The notes below the pieces were generated by a model. It saw only the letters and a list, made by a program, of their open reading frames with translations. It ran no database searches and was not told the DNA's origin. From assembly GCF_004000275.1 (NCBI RefSeq), contig NZ_RCIP01000005.1, positions 440 to 64,439 of the forward strand: a stretch of DNA of 64,000 nt. The letters run 5' to 3'. Each line of letters starts with the position of its first letter. Within the stretch, counting starts at the first letter, position 1. Below, piece after piece: positions 29,576 through 39,199 of the stretch. The stretch is from Saccharospirillum alexandrii (lineage in GTDB: Bacteria; Pseudomonadota; Gammaproteobacteria; Pseudomonadales; Natronospirillaceae). A program made the position numbers and the translations under genes.

Positions 29576-29893
29576 ATTCCTTACTCCTGTTCTTGATGGA
29601 TCTAACATTTACGTGAGTGATATCGCTGTGTGACACAGCGGCTTACTGCATGCGTTTATCAGCGAGGCTGATCAACGCGTTCACAGGAGGTATTGCAGTG
29701 GCTGTGCCAGGTTAAAAAAATTCTTTAAAAACAAAGAGTTAGGTTGTCTTTTAGGGTTTTTCCGAGAAAATGACGAGTTGAACTGTCTCCAATAGAAGAC
29801 AGCTCTGAAGGTGTGATATAAAAAGTCTTTAGAATCAGGTAGTTAGAGTGTCTTTAAACACAGACAGGTTGAGGGCGTCTGTCTCTGGTCTGG
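29576..29893. other. Intergenic stretch between EF-hand and DUF3445 genes
   Basis: AT-rich, no gene seen. It must hold the promoter of the EF-hand gene. Two similar 15-17 base tracts (gagttaggttgtctttt at 29735-29751 and tagttagagtgtcttta at 29840-29856) and a hairpin-like ctgtct/agacag pair near 29782-29804 are visible, but no sure assignment can be made. Confidence 0.4.
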
Positions 29894-30775
29894 CTATAAG
29901 CCAGCCAGGTGATGTTCAAGCCAGAGTGATAGCGCAGGCTCTACCGGGTGCAATGATTTGTAGTCACGTTCATCGGCAGAGAGCGCGGCCAGTGCGTTGT
30001 ATAAATCGTTCAGCCAGGCCGGATTATCCAGAAAATCAGTGAAGGGTTTTATGTGCACTCGAATCGAAAATACCACCGCACCGGTCTGCGGCAGTCGTCT
30101 TAGTGTTTGACGTTCAGTACGAATGAAACAAAGCCGTGGTATATCGGCCGGGCGGGTAATCGGAACGGATTCCTCATCACCCGGTTGGTACAAACGGTCG
30201 CTGGTCACCACCGACCAGTTTCCACGCCAGACCGGCCGGTCGACTTTAATGTGCTGAAAAAAACGGTTGATCTTGCGACTGAGTTTTTCACCATAACCGG
30301 GAACCGGGGCATGAATACGGTCGAGTGGCTGGCCGATTTTTTCTAGCAAGCGCCAGTAGCTTGGGGCGCACAAGCTGGCGGCCGTCAGGCGGTAGTGGTC
30401 ATCCTGTGGCTGCAGCAGGCAGAGGTCTTCCTGCACGCACCAGGAGGCTTTCAGTAAGGCGATATCCGGGTCGTCCCATTGGTAGGTCGTGTCATTGAAA
30501 CGGCAAACCAGTCCGTCGGAGCAGGGCGCATACAGATCGGGGTAGTGTTCTGGCAGGTACTCGCCAAGCGCCCGAGCGACCTCCAGCTGGGCAGCGCGCG
30601 ACTCGGGTAGCTGACTGTATACCCGTTCGCCAAGTTCCGACCAGAGCGATTGTTTAAGCGCCGTCTGCCCGGCCAGTTTTTCGTCCGGCAATAGCCATTC
30701 ATCCGGCTTCAGACTGTGCAGCCCCATAGCCAGCAGATTCTTGTGTTCCTGAAACGCGTAATACGCCAGTGACAT
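29894..30775 (-). CDS. DUF3445 family protein (haem-dependent oxidative N-demethylase-like)
   Basis: 293 residues from the ATG at 30775 (GGGAAAGG site; an alternative TTG at 30805). The family pattern is strong: LYQPGDEESVPITR, then RTERQTLRRLPQTGAVVFSI (about 224-243). Known members include the alpha subunit of haem-dependent oxidative N-demethylase, which uses haem b for dimethylamine conversion in bacteria and fungi. The whole family is broader, so substrate is open. No signal peptide; cytoplasmic. Downstream neighbours (permease at 30839) share the strand. Confidence 0.78.
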   Translation of the reverse strand: MSLAYYAFQEHKNLLAMGLHSLKPDEWLLPDEKLAGQTALKQSLWSELGERVYSQLPESRAAQLEVARALGEYLPEHYPDLYAPCSDGLVCRFNDTTYQWDDPDIALLKASWCVQEDLCLLQPQDDHYRLTAASLCAPSYWRLLEKIGQPLDRIHAPVPGYGEKLSRKINRFFQHIKVDRPVWRGNWSVVTSDRLYQPGDEESVPITRPADIPRLCFIRTERQTLRRLPQTGAVVFSIRVHIKPFTDFLDNPAWLNDLYNALAALSADERDYKSLHPVEPALSLWLEHHLAGL

Positions 30776-30838
30776 AATGATGTTTTTTACCTTTCCCAGA
30801 GGCAACGCGAACCGTGAATCGCAATCCGAAAGCCGGAT

Positions 30839-32686
30839 TCAGAGCGGCCACACCCAAAGAATAACCGGAACTGAGATGGCAATAACCAAAATCGACATTG
30901 GCAACCCCAGCCGCCAATAATCACCGAATTTGTAACCACCGGGTTCCATAACCAGCGTATTCGACTGATGACCGATGGGCGTTAAAAAAGCACAGGAAGC
31001 AGAAATAGCCACAGCCATCAGCATCGGGTCGGGTGATACGTCCATTCCTGCAGCCAGCTTGATGGCAACCGGCGCCGCCAATACGGCTGCGGCCGCGTTG
31101 TTAATAATATTGGAGAGCAGCATGACTGACAGCATTAACACCAGCAGCGTGGCTGCAGGCGGGATCGACTGGCCCAGCGCGAGCAGACCGTCGGCGATTA
31201 ACTGGGAACCGCCCGTAGTATCGAGTGCTTCCCCGATCGGAATCATCGCCGCCAGTAAAACAATGACGGGCAGGTCAACGCTGTCGTAAATCTCCCCGGG
31301 TGGTACCAGCCGGATGAGCACCATGACCAGCGCGGCGGTTACCAGGGCAACCGAGGCAGGCAGAATTTCAAAGGCAATGAGCGCCAGTGCAACGGCGAAC
31401 AAACCACTGGCCATCCAGACTTTATCGGGCGTGAACAAACGCAAGCCGCGTGAGGCCAGCGGCAAACACCCCAGGTCATTCAGCGCGGGTTGTATGCGGT
31501 CTTTGTGGGCTTGTACCAGCAGAATATCACCACCGGCAAAGCGAATCTCGCCCAGGCGCTGGTTCAGTCGTTGACCTTGCCGGGCAACGGCCAGAATGTT
31601 CACGCTGTAGCGCTCACGCAAACCGAGCGCAGACGCCGAGCGATTGATCAGTGGTGACCGCTGGGTGACGATGGCTTCAGTGAGCGACAGGTCTTTATGT
31701 TTGTCTGAATGATCCGGCGGTCTCTCTTCAGTGTCGGATGCGGATGCCTCATCACTGGATGGGATGTTCTCGGTGTCTTGCTCGTTGTCGTCTGGCTCCT
31801 GAGCCAGGCTAAGCCCGGTGGCTTTGACCAGAGTTTTCAGGCTGTCTGAATCCGCCTCGACCAGCAGAATGTCATCAGCACGCAGCACTTTGTAGATGGA
31901 TGGCATTTCAGTCAGTTCGTCGTCGCGAACCAGGCCAACAACCAGTACGTCGGCTTCATCCCGTACCGAATCGACCAGGTCATGCAGTGACCGGCCCACA
32001 TAGTCGGTGCCTTCCGGCAAGGTCAGTTCGGTGAGGTAGGCACTGACTTCGAACAGCTCATCGGCACTGGAATTTTCTCGCTTGGGGGTAAATCGCCAGC
32101 CAATCAGGGCAATGAACAACACACCAATGACCGTGATGGACAGCCCGACGGGCAGAAAATCAAACATGCCAAAGGCATTGCCATCGATCTCCCGGCGATA
32201 GGTAGCGATGATGATATTGGGTGGCGTGCCGATCATGGTGAGTGTGCCGCCCAACAGTGAACCAAAGGCCAGCGGCATTAACAAATAGGAAGGCGACCGC
32301 TCACTCTGACGAGCCATCCAGATGGCCACCGGCATAAACAACGCCAGGGCGCCCACGTTATTCATGAACCCGGAGCACAACGCCACGATGCCCGTCAGCG
32401 TGGCCACCTGCACCCAGGGTTTGTCACCCACCTGCGTCAGCTTGCGGGCAATGGCATCCACCACGCCAGCGTTCAACAACCCCCGGCTGATCACCAGCAC
32501 CGCTGCCACAGTGACCACCGCCGGATGCCCGAGCCCGGTGAACGCCGTCTCGGCGGGTATCAACCCGGACAGGGTTACCGTTAACAAAGCCGCCAGCGCC
32601 ACCAGGTCATAACGCCAGCGGTTCCAGATAAAGAGGCCCAGGGTGGCAAACAGAACGGCAAAGATGATGCCTTGGTCCAGAGTCAT
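30839..32686 (-). CDS. SLC13/DASS-type permease with two RCK_C domains
   Basis: 615 residues. N-terminal membrane half (segments about 5-195) and C-terminal membrane half (about 410-612) of a CitT/ArsB-type ion transporter, with two soluble TrkA_C-like (RCK_C) domains between them: about 207-275 and 330-400. They are joined by a very acidic, S/E/D-rich linker (about 275-320). Signature segment NIINNAAAAVLAAPVAIKLA near 540 and the matching NVGALALFMPVAIW near 108 suit this fold. Relatives carry sulfate, dicarboxylates or other anions; the ion here is not known. The neighbour gene downstream is a DUF3445 protein, with a 63-base gap. Confidence 0.8.
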   Translation of the reverse strand: MTLDQGIIFAVLFATLGLFIWNRWRYDLVALAALLTVTLSGLIPAETAFTGLGHPAVVTVAAVLVISRGLLNAGVVDAIARKLTQVGDKPWVQVATLTGIVALCSGFMNNVGALALFMPVAIWMARQSERSPSYLLMPLAFGSLLGGTLTMIGTPPNIIIATYRREIDGNAFGMFDFLPVGLSITVIGVLFIALIGWRFTPKRENSSADELFEVSAYLTELTLPEGTDYVGRSLHDLVDSVRDEADVLVVGLVRDDELTEMPSIYKVLRADDILLVEADSDSLKTLVKATGLSLAQEPDDNEQDTENIPSSDEASASDTEERPPDHSDKHKDLSLTEAIVTQRSPLINRSASALGLRERYSVNILAVARQGQRLNQRLGEIRFAGGDILLVQAHKDRIQPALNDLGCLPLASRGLRLFTPDKVWMASGLFAVALALIAFEILPASVALVTAALVMVLIRLVPPGEIYDSVDLPVIVLLAAMIPIGEALDTTGGSQLIADGLLALGQSIPPAATLLVLMLSVMLLSNIINNAAAAVLAAPVAIKLAAGMDVSPDPMLMAVAISASCAFLTPIGHQSNTLVMEPGGYKFGDYWRLGLPMSILVIAISVPVILWVWPL

Positions 32687-32734
32687 TGACTGACCTTATT
32701 TAAGTAGGGCATTAACGGGCGATGCTGCCGTTTT

Positions 32735-33601
32735 TTAACGCTGGCGTCGATACAGCAGCATCGTCACTGGCCCGAAAATGGCCAGCAAAATGGCCGGTGC
32801 AATCAGCGCGATGGCGATTACCGGCAGTGTCGCACTGCCTTCCAGCACAGCACGCAAGGCCGTCACCAGATGCGCCACCGGGTTTACGCTGATCACAGAT
32901 TGCAACCAGCCAGGCATGGTAGCCGGGTCGACAAAAATATTGGAGGCGAACGTAACGGGCATCAGAAACAGCCAGCTCAGTGTCATCACTGCGCCGGGGG
33001 TACGCATCAGCAAACCAATGGTGGTGAACACCCAACTGATGCCGAAGGCAAAGAGGTTCAGCAACAATACAGCCTGGATGATGCCGAACAGCCCGGCTTC
33101 GCTACGGTAACCCATGATCATGCCAATGAAGAACACGATGACCGCTGAGGCCGTGTAGCGAATCACGTCTCCGGCCATGGCGCCGACCAGAGGCGAAGGG
33201 TGCCAGACCGGCATCGATTTGAAGCGGTCGTATATGCCTTTGTGAATGTCGGTGTTCAGTGTCATGCCGGTATAAATGGTGGTGAACACGACCGTCTGCG
33301 CCAGAATGCCAGGTAGCAGAAAGTTCAGGTAGGCATCGGTTGAGCCTGCCAGTGCTCCACCAAAGAGGTAGGTGAACATGACGGTGAACATAATGGGCGT
33401 CACCAGCACATCGAATAGTTGCTCGGGCACGTGCTTTATCTTCAGCAGCGCCCGCCAGCCAAACGTCAGAATGTTTGACATCGGGCCGGGTAGGGTGGGC
33501 CGGGCACGATCAGCCATCAATTTGGCCAACGCATCACGTTGACGGTTGCCTGGTGTGGTGGCACTGCCCGGAGTTGGACTGGTATTCAGCGCGTCGGTCA
33601 T
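32735..33601 (-). CDS. ABC-2 type permease (DrrB-like)
   Basis: 288 residues, with six hydrophobic segments and the ABC-2 membrane signature. Conserved stretch [20 protein letters not shown] at about 92-111 and [16 protein letters not shown]-like loop. Together with the ATPase it is a two-gene exporter of the daunorubicin-resistance type, which move drugs, lipids or polyketides outward. Its start overlaps the ATPase stop by four bases (ATGA). Substrate unknown; no biosynthesis genes are adjacent. Confidence 0.85.
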   Translation of the reverse strand: MTDALNTSPTPGSATTPGNRQRDALAKLMADRARPTLPGPMSNILTFGWRALLKIKHVPEQLFDVLVTPIMFTVMFTYLFGGALAGSTDAYLNFLLPGILAQTVVFTTIYTGMTLNTDIHKGIYDRFKSMPVWHPSPLVGAMAGDVIRYTASAVIVFFIGMIMGYRSEAGLFGIIQAVLLLNLFAFGISWVFTTIGLLMRTPGAVMTLSWLFLMPVTFASNIFVDPATMPGWLQSVISVNPVAHLVTALRAVLEGSATLPVIAIALIAPAILLAIFGPVTMLLYRRQR

Positions 33602-34569
33602 GGGGTCAGCGCCTCCTCGGCGGGTTCGGTGTGGTGGCCGGTCAGCGCCAGGAAGACTTCATCCAGGCTCGGCTGGTCCATGGAGAAGCTGGCCAGGGCA
33701 ATGCCGAGATTGCTCAGGCCGGAGAGTAGGCTGGCGGCGCGGCCGGTATCCGACAATTGTATCGACAGGCTGGTTGGTTCGGCTTCCAGCGTAACGGAGC
33801 TGCCCAGTTGTTGCTCCAGCCACTGATGAGCGGCCGGGCGATCGTCCGGGGTGACCAGGCGCAGGCGCAACACGCCGGAACCGACCGATCGTTTTAACTC
33901 AGCAGGCGTGCCTTCGGCAATGACTCTACCGTGGTCGATAACCGCGATGCGTTCTGCCAGTTGGTCGGCCTCTTCCAGATACTGGGTGGTCAGCAACACC
34001 GTGGTGCCTGCCTGGGCGAGGCTGCGCACAATGTCCCACACCTGATTGCGCGAGCGCGGGTCGAGGCCGGTGGTCGGTTCATCCAGAAACAGCAGTTCCG
34101 GTGGAACAATGAGCGATGAGGCAATGTCCAGACGCCGGCGCATGCCACCGGAGTAATCCTTCACTTGCTTGTCGGCGGCGTCGCTGAGGTCGAATGCATC
34201 GAGCAATTGCTGGGCGCGGGCTTTGCCCGAGCGACCATGAAAACCCAACAGCCGAGCCAGCAAACGCAAATTCTCACGCCCGGTCAGGTCTTCATCGACC
34301 GAGGCGAACTGGCCGGTCAGGCTGATGCGCTGGCGCACCTCGGCGGCCTGGGTAGCAACATCAAGCCCGAGCACATGGGCATTGCCGCTATCCGGCGGGA
34401 TCAGCGTGGCGAGCATGCGCACCGTGGTGGTTTTACCGGCACCATTGGGGCCGAGCAGTCCGTAAACACTGCCCGCCCGAACGCGCAGATCAATGCCGTT
34501 CACCGCACGGGTTTTACCGAAATGTTTGGCCAGGCCGGTTACTTCTATGGCCAGTTGAGGGGCGTCCAT
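33598..34569 (-). CDS. ABC transporter ATPase (DrrA-like)
   Basis: 323 residues from the ATG at 34569 (an in-frame TTG at 34590 would add seven residues). Walker [10 protein letters not shown] near 39-47, signature [15 protein letters not shown] near 132-146, Walker [13 protein letters not shown] and a C-terminal extension of about 90 residues typical of DrrA, which regulates assembly with DrrB. Makes the exporter with the DrrB-like permease. Confidence 0.88.
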   Translation of the reverse strand: MDAPQLAIEVTGLAKHFGKTRAVNGIDLRVRAGSVYGLLGPNGAGKTTTVRMLATLIPPDSGNAHVLGLDVATQAAEVRQRISLTGQFASVDEDLTGRENLRLLARLLGFHGRSGKARAQQLLDAFDLSDAADKQVKDYSGGMRRRLDIASSLIVPPELLFLDEPTTGLDPRSRNQVWDIVRSLAQAGTTVLLTTQYLEEADQLAERIAVIDHGRVIAEGTPAELKRSVGSGVLRLRLVTPDDRPAAHQWLEQQLGSSVTLEAEPTSLSIQLSDTGRAASLLSGLSNLGIALASFSMDQPSLDEVFLALTGHHTEPAEEALTP

Positions 34570-34660
34570 CGTAATGCTGTTTCCCTGCAAGGCTGGAAAT
34601 GCCCATCATACACTCACTGTGAGGTTGGAAAAGTATCCGGTCGTCACATAAACACGATGG

Positions 34661-35497
34661 TTATACCAGCACGCCGTACAGCATGCGCACCGCCGTGATA
34701 AACAGGAACACGGCAAACAGCTGGCGCAGCAAACGGGCGTTAATGGCGTGCGCTATTCGCGCGCCAATGGGGGCGGTCCATAGCGTCATTGGGACGATCA
34801 GCGCAAAACCGATCAGGTTCACATAGCCGAGAGAGAACGGTGGCCTCTCCGGCACGCCCCAGCCATTAATCAGAAACCCCAGCGCACCGGGTACACTGAT
34901 GAAAATACCAATGGCGGCTGCTGTGCCGACGGCCCGGTGCATGGGCACTTGGCAGCGAGTGAGCACGGGCACACTGAGCGTGCCACCGCCAATTCCCATC
35001 AGTGTCGAGAACCCGCCGATGCCGGTTCCAATGCTGTGGCGAACCATGCCCTGAGGCAGGGTATCCGCTAGCGCAGAAGGTTCTTTGCTGATGGCCATAT
35101 TGGCCGCGACCAGCAACCCGATAACCCCAAACACTAGCGAGAGCACCTGGCCTGACACCAGGCCACTGACCAGGGTACCTACCAGAACGCCGAACAGTAA
35201 CGAGGGTGCCAATGACTTCAGCAGGGCTGAGTCCAGATTCCCTTTGTTGGCATGCGCCCGCGCCGAACGTAACGAGGTGGGAATAATCGTCGCCAGCGAC
35301 GTGCCCACCGCCACATGCATCTTCACTGATTCATCAATGCCCAGCAGGGTAAACAGGTGATACAGCACCGGCACAATGACAATGCCACCCCCCACACCGA
35401 GCAAACCCGCCATTAACCCGGCAATCACCCCGGTAACCGACAACGCCACGACCAGCCCGATGATCCAGCTCAGGCTGTATTGATCCAGTAATTCCAA
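34661..35497 (-). CDS. TSUP/TauE-SafE family permease
   Basis: 278 residues with eight membrane segments. N-terminal GLMAGLLGVGGGIVIVPVLY (about 27-46) and the mirrored GIGGFSTLMGIGGGTLSVPV (about 156-175) are the two family repeats. Members move sulfonates, sulfite or organic anions. It is a single gene on the - strand, divergent from the lipoprotein gene at 35913. Confidence 0.85.
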   Translation of the reverse strand: MELLDQYSLSWIIGLVVALSVTGVIAGLMAGLLGVGGGIVIVPVLYHLFTLLGIDESVKMHVAVGTSLATIIPTSLRSARAHANKGNLDSALLKSLAPSLLFGVLVGTLVSGLVSGQVLSLVFGVIGLLVAANMAISKEPSALADTLPQGMVRHSIGTGIGGFSTLMGIGGGTLSVPVLTRCQVPMHRAVGTAAAIGIFISVPGALGFLINGWGVPERPPFSLGYVNLIGFALIVPMTLWTAPIGARIAHAINARLLRQLFAVFLFITAVRMLYGVLV

Positions 35498-35912
35498 TGG
35501 AAGTTCCTTGTATTAACAGTCAGTATTGCAGCCGGCTAAAACAGCCGGGCGGCACTCCGGGCGTTTATAGCAAGACTGGAACCAATTGGCGACTTTGGCT
35601 GAATGAAGGGTCACTTTGGCGTCATTTGTGACTGAATTCGCACCAGGGTTGTGCAGTTCGAACCATTTTGGTGCTGTTATTCGCGCGTGGTAAAGGCGCT
35701 TTCTACGGTCAGTGGACGCCCGCATTGCCAACCCAGCGAACGCTAACGATTGGCGAGATAGGGTGTAGTCAGGTAGATTGGTCAGCCTAGCGCCCGGCTC
35801 CGGCTGTAGGGGAGCCAACCCGCACCATACCCACTGCATTGCAGCCCTGATACCGCGTGTTGGTCATGATCAACGTGATGACCGCGAGCGCATACAGAAA
35901 ATGGAAACCCTT
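35498..35912. other. Divergent intergenic region
   Basis: 415 bases between the TSUP gene (-) and the lipoprotein gene (+), with no supported gene. Visible structures: a 6-bp hairpin ccggct/agccgg at 35532-35548 region and a palindrome ggtcat (35862-35867) / atgacc (35878-35883) spaced by ten bases near the lipoprotein start. It must hold promoters for both genes, but none is clear. Confidence 0.4.
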
Positions 35913-36665
35913 ATGAACACACCTCGAACGCTATGGACGCTGCTGATTACCCTTATGTTGACAGGGTGTGCTTCTCAGGGCTTTAACCAGCGGTATATTA
36001 ACAACGAACTTGCCGTGGCCGGGCTGGAGCAGACCGAAGCGGATATTCAGCGCATCCTGGATCTGGAACCGGCGCTGGGGCGACCCTTTACGTTGGGTAT
36101 CTATTTCGAAGATTACTATGGCATTCATGCCAAGAAGGCCAAAGGCATTGTGCTCGATGACCTTTCCCCGATGCTGCAGCAACTTAAGAGCGCTGGCATC
36201 ATCGATGACTTTTTTGTGATCAACAACAGTACGGTCCGGGAAAACACGATTCAGGATGTGCGCATAGCGGCCGCGCGTCATCATGCCGACGCCGTGTTGA
36301 TGATTGATAACTACCGGGGCTCAGACCGCTACATTAATCCGCTCGGGATTACGTATCTGACCGTTATTGCTGCCTACATTCTGCCAGGCACTGAGGTGGA
36401 AGCCATTGGCGCGGTATCCGCTACCCTGTGGGATACCCGCAACGAGTATCTTTACGCCACCTCCTACAACGATGAGCTGTACCACACACGAGGCGCCGCG
36501 TTTTTATTGAATGACGAAGAAATTGAATTGATGGCGCTGGAGAAGGCTACGCCCGGATTTGTGGCGGATCTGGGCTCCCGGCTTGTTGCCATGTTTAGTG
36601 AGCCGGGCAGTGCCCTTGAGCTGGACCTGAGCTATTTGGAAACACGGTCGGATACCAATAACTAA
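35913..36665 (+). CDS. Lipoprotein of unknown function
   Basis: 250 residues from the ATG at 35913, chosen because it gives a compact lipoprotein signal: MNTPRTLWTLLITLMLTGC with C19 as the lipid anchor. The mature domain has mixed alpha/beta patterns (GIVLDDLSPMLQQLKSAGII, VDALVLMIDNYRG-like IDNYRGSDRYINPLG) like the DUF-type lipoproteins that have a GNA1162/LptE-like fold, but I do not recognise the family with certainty. Sits 14 bases before an SH3-type gene on the same strand. Confidence 0.6.
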   Translation: MNTPRTLWTLLITLMLTGCASQGFNQRYINNELAVAGLEQTEADIQRILDLEPALGRPFTLGIYFEDYYGIHAKKAKGIVLDDLSPMLQQLKSAGIIDDFFVINNSTVRENTIQDVRIAAARHHADAVLMIDNYRGSDRYINPLGITYLTVIAAYILPGTEVEAIGAVSATLWDTRNEYLYATSYNDELYHTRGAAFLLNDEEIELMALEKATPGFVADLGSRLVAMFSEPGSALELDLSYLETRSDTNN

Positions 36666-36679
36666 GGAAATCGTCAGCG

Positions 36680-37033
36680 ATGCACTTGCGTCTTGCCATT
36701 GTGACCCGCGAACATAAATCCAACTACCCAAACCCGGTTTCATTTGAACCGGGCGACCGGTTAGACGTTGGCGCAGAAGATACCGAGTTTCCTGGCTGGG
36801 TACGTATCATCGATACAACCGGGAATGAGGGCTGGGCGCCCCTGGCATACATTCAGCTATCTGAACCTCATTCAACAGGCGTGGCGTTGAAAGCCTATTC
36901 GGCTAAAGAGTTGGATGTAAAGCCAGGTGATCGACTCATTGTTTACGACGAGCATTGCCAGTGGTGCTGGGTAGCGCATGCAGACAAAGGAGCGGGCTGG
37001 GTGCCGGAAGATTGTTTGAAGGCTGTAGATTGA
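36680..37033 (+). CDS. Protein with two bacterial SH3-like domains
   Basis: 117 residues without signal peptide. Two repeats of a variant SH3 fold: FEPGDRLDVGAEDTEFPGWV (residues about 17-36) and VKPGDRLIVYDEHCQWCWVA (about 80-99), each ending in a GW/AP motif (GNEGWAPLAYIQ, GAGWVPEDCL). Such variant SH3 proteins usually mediate protein binding. It lies between a lipoprotein and a GNAT enzyme, all on the + strand; function unknown. Confidence 0.7.
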   Translation: MHLRLAIVTREHKSNYPNPVSFEPGDRLDVGAEDTEFPGWVRIIDTTGNEGWAPLAYIQLSEPHSTGVALKAYSAKELDVKPGDRLIVYDEHCQWCWVAHADKGAGWVPEDCLKAVD

Positions 37034-37105
37034 CCTTGAAGATTTGTATGAAATACCGGAAGACTGTTGAAGTACAAGAATAGGGTTGAGGGAGATCGAA
37101 CCAGG

Positions 37106-37621
37106 GTGAATATCGACGTCAGGAAGGCAAAGGTGGGTGATGAAGTCCGCATGGCAGAGATCCTGGTTGCGGCCTGGCGGCACGCCTACTCGGGCATAAT
37201 GTCGCCCGCACTGCTGGATGCACTCGACATAAACCAGAAGACGGCTATGTGGCGCACTGCGCTGGAGCGCGCCGGCAAAGGGTCCTACCTTGTTGCCGAG
37301 GTAAATGGTCGTGTGGAAGGCTTTGCTGTGTTCGGCCCGGCTCGTGACAAGGATCTTGATGGATCCGAGTCTGCTGAAATCGTTTCGATCAATATCGATC
37401 CGGATAAATGGGGAAGCGGATTGGGTCGTTCCCTGTTGAATTCTATGATCGAACGACTCAGCACCGATGGATTTGGATCCATATACCTTTGGGTTGTGGA
37501 ACAAAATGAACGAGCCATGCGGCTTTATCAGCGGAATGGCTTTATCTGCGAAGGTCGTATCAAAACCGACCCCAAACACTCCGGCGTTCAAGAGCTCAGG
37601 CTGGTTAGAATCCTTGCCTAG
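37106..37621 (+). CDS. GNAT family N-acetyltransferase
   Basis: 171 residues from the GTG at 37106 with GAGGGAG upstream; an alternative TTG at 37067 gives 13 more residues. The fold motifs are clear: AWRHAYSGIMSP, SINIDPDKWGSGLGRSLLNS (the acetyl-CoA pyrophosphate loop, near 102-121) and NERAMRLYQRNGFICEGRIK at the end. It transfers an acetyl group from acetyl-CoA to an unknown amine. Confidence 0.85.
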   Translation: MNIDVRKAKVGDEVRMAEILVAAWRHAYSGIMSPALLDALDINQKTAMWRTALERAGKGSYLVAEVNGRVEGFAVFGPARDKDLDGSESAEIVSINIDPDKWGSGLGRSLLNSMIERLSTDGFGSIYLWVVEQNERAMRLYQRNGFICEGRIKTDPKHSGVQELRLVRILA

Positions 37622-37687
37622 GTGCCAGGCACTGGGCCTTTAGGGGCCGTTATCGAATGGCTCAACACACCCATGAAACCGATCCTA

Positions 37688-39025
37688 CTATCTTGGATTC
37701 AGTACAAACGTAAAATTCGCTGGCTGACCGGCATCCGTGTTAGCCGTGTTGTGGCAGCCCAGGCAGGTGCCCTGTGGCTTGTCCTGAATAAAGCTTTCCA
37801 GCGTCACGTTTGACAGGTATCTGGGTACTTCACCAGTACCAAAGGGCGCTCCCCCAATGTTACCAACCCACTGTGTTCCGACCAGGCGGTAGTGTGCCAG
37901 GGCTGATCCCTGCAATGCCTGTTGCCACTGGCCATTGGTCGCTCGCGTGCCTTCAAAGATATCCCAGCAGCGCACGATGCGAGACGCCTGAATGGGCAAG
38001 CCGGAGCTATCACGAGCATAAGGGGCGCGGTCTCCCCAGAGCGCCTGGGCGTGGCCCGTATTAACCCTAGTGTCACTTTGAACATCAAAGAACAAGTGCG
38101 CGCGGCCAGCGGTGTCGGTTGGCGCCTGACATCCATCGGGGAACAATTCGGCAACCATGATGCTGTTGGGGCCTCTGGCATTCGTCGCCAGCGGGGCCGT
38201 ATCAGTGTGCTCGAATGTGGACCATACCCATCGGTCACCATTGCCACTCGGGACGCGTTGAACCAAGTGCATACCCACCAGCCCAACCGTAACGCTCAAA
38301 CATTTGGGCTGGCCGGTATGCGCATGCCTGGCGGCTACGGAAATGTGTGCTTCCTGCACCAGGAAGTCAGACGGATTATCCGCATCAGTCATTACTTTCC
38401 AGGCGAATTTCAGCATCTGAGCGCCGGGTCCGCCTGTGCTTTGCAACGGAAATTGAATCTCCTGGCCAGAATCAGAGTAACGTTTTCGCTCTTCCGTTGT
38501 CACCAGTCGCTGTTGGCGAATAAATGCCTCACTGGCCGGGTTAAGCCGGGTTTCGTAGAGAACAAAATTCCCGGCCGAATCCACCAGTGCCTCCCCGCTG
38601 GATTGACGAAATTGGCTGAGCAGTAAACCGGTCTGATTTGAGCAGGCTGTTTCCTGGTCGCTGGTGGCCAGCATGTCGTGCTGGTTGGTGTATGTTTTCC
38701 AGCGAGGTGTGCCATTGTTGGGGTTTAGAAAACCGTTGGAAATGGGCGTACCGGTTTCATCCAATGGCCACTGTGATGCGATAAACGCCTGCCAGGAAAA
38801 CCGGTCGAAGGGCGCTTGCACGGAAGGTGCGATGAAGCGATAGTCGAAGCTGGAACTGAATTCTGGGATGTCTGTGGGTGTGACCGGGCAAAAGCTGGTT
38901 TGATCGTCTGAAAAACAAAAGTCGGGAGTGTCGGCTCTGACTGACGGCTGTGTAATAAGCAAGCCCAGTAGTAGAACGATGGTCTGGAGCGTTTGCCTTG
39001 GAAAAATGTCGTTGGAGGTCATCAT
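37688..39025 (-). CDS. Exported protein with a C-terminal haem c motif
   Basis: 445 residues, signal peptide at the N-terminus (QTIVLLLGLLITQPSVRA, cut near residue 31). Near the end a single C-x-x-C-H motif, CLGCH in KPQGTCLGCHNTA, would bind one haem c, so this is a cytochrome c-like periplasmic protein. The body is tryptophan- and aromatic-rich (FSWQAFIASQWP) and has several paired cysteines, but no family name is certain. The gene is alone on the - strand between two + strand genes; a redox role is inferred. Confidence 0.65.
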   Translation of the reverse strand: MMTSNDIFPRQTLQTIVLLLGLLITQPSVRADTPDFCFSDDQTSFCPVTPTDIPEFSSSFDYRFIAPSVQAPFDRFSWQAFIASQWPLDETGTPISNGFLNPNNGTPRWKTYTNQHDMLATSDQETACSNQTGLLLSQFRQSSGEALVDSAGNFVLYETRLNPASEAFIRQQRLVTTEERKRYSDSGQEIQFPLQSTGGPGAQMLKFAWKVMTDADNPSDFLVQEAHISVAARHAHTGQPKCLSVTVGLVGMHLVQRVPSGNGDRWVWSTFEHTDTAPLATNARGPNSIMVAELFPDGCQAPTDTAGRAHLFFDVQSDTRVNTGHAQALWGDRAPYARDSSGLPIQASRIVRCWDIFEGTRATNGQWQQALQGSALAHYRLVGTQWVGNIGGAPFGTGEVPRYLSNVTLESFIQDKPQGTCLGCHNTANTDAGQPANFTFVLNPR

Positions 39026-39199
39026 GGATACCTCATCAGTAGGGTTATCCGTGGATCGGATTAGCTATCACGTCCGTTTGCGTCACCCGGACGCTCGACA
39101 TTTTTTTGTCAGTATAGACAAGGAGTCCGTTTAAAAAAGGCAGGCTCTTTTTTGAAATGGCCTGCTCGGGTACGGGGCGTGCTTCGTGGCAGGGCCCTG

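Noticed and set aside
35862-35883. Palindrome ggtcat-N10-atgacc as a regulator site
   Set aside because: Short arms and no second copy or partner regulator; cannot be told from chance.
38928-39134. Small + strand frame near the cytochrome-like gene
   Set aside because: It overlaps the start of the - strand gene, has no ribosome site and no family.
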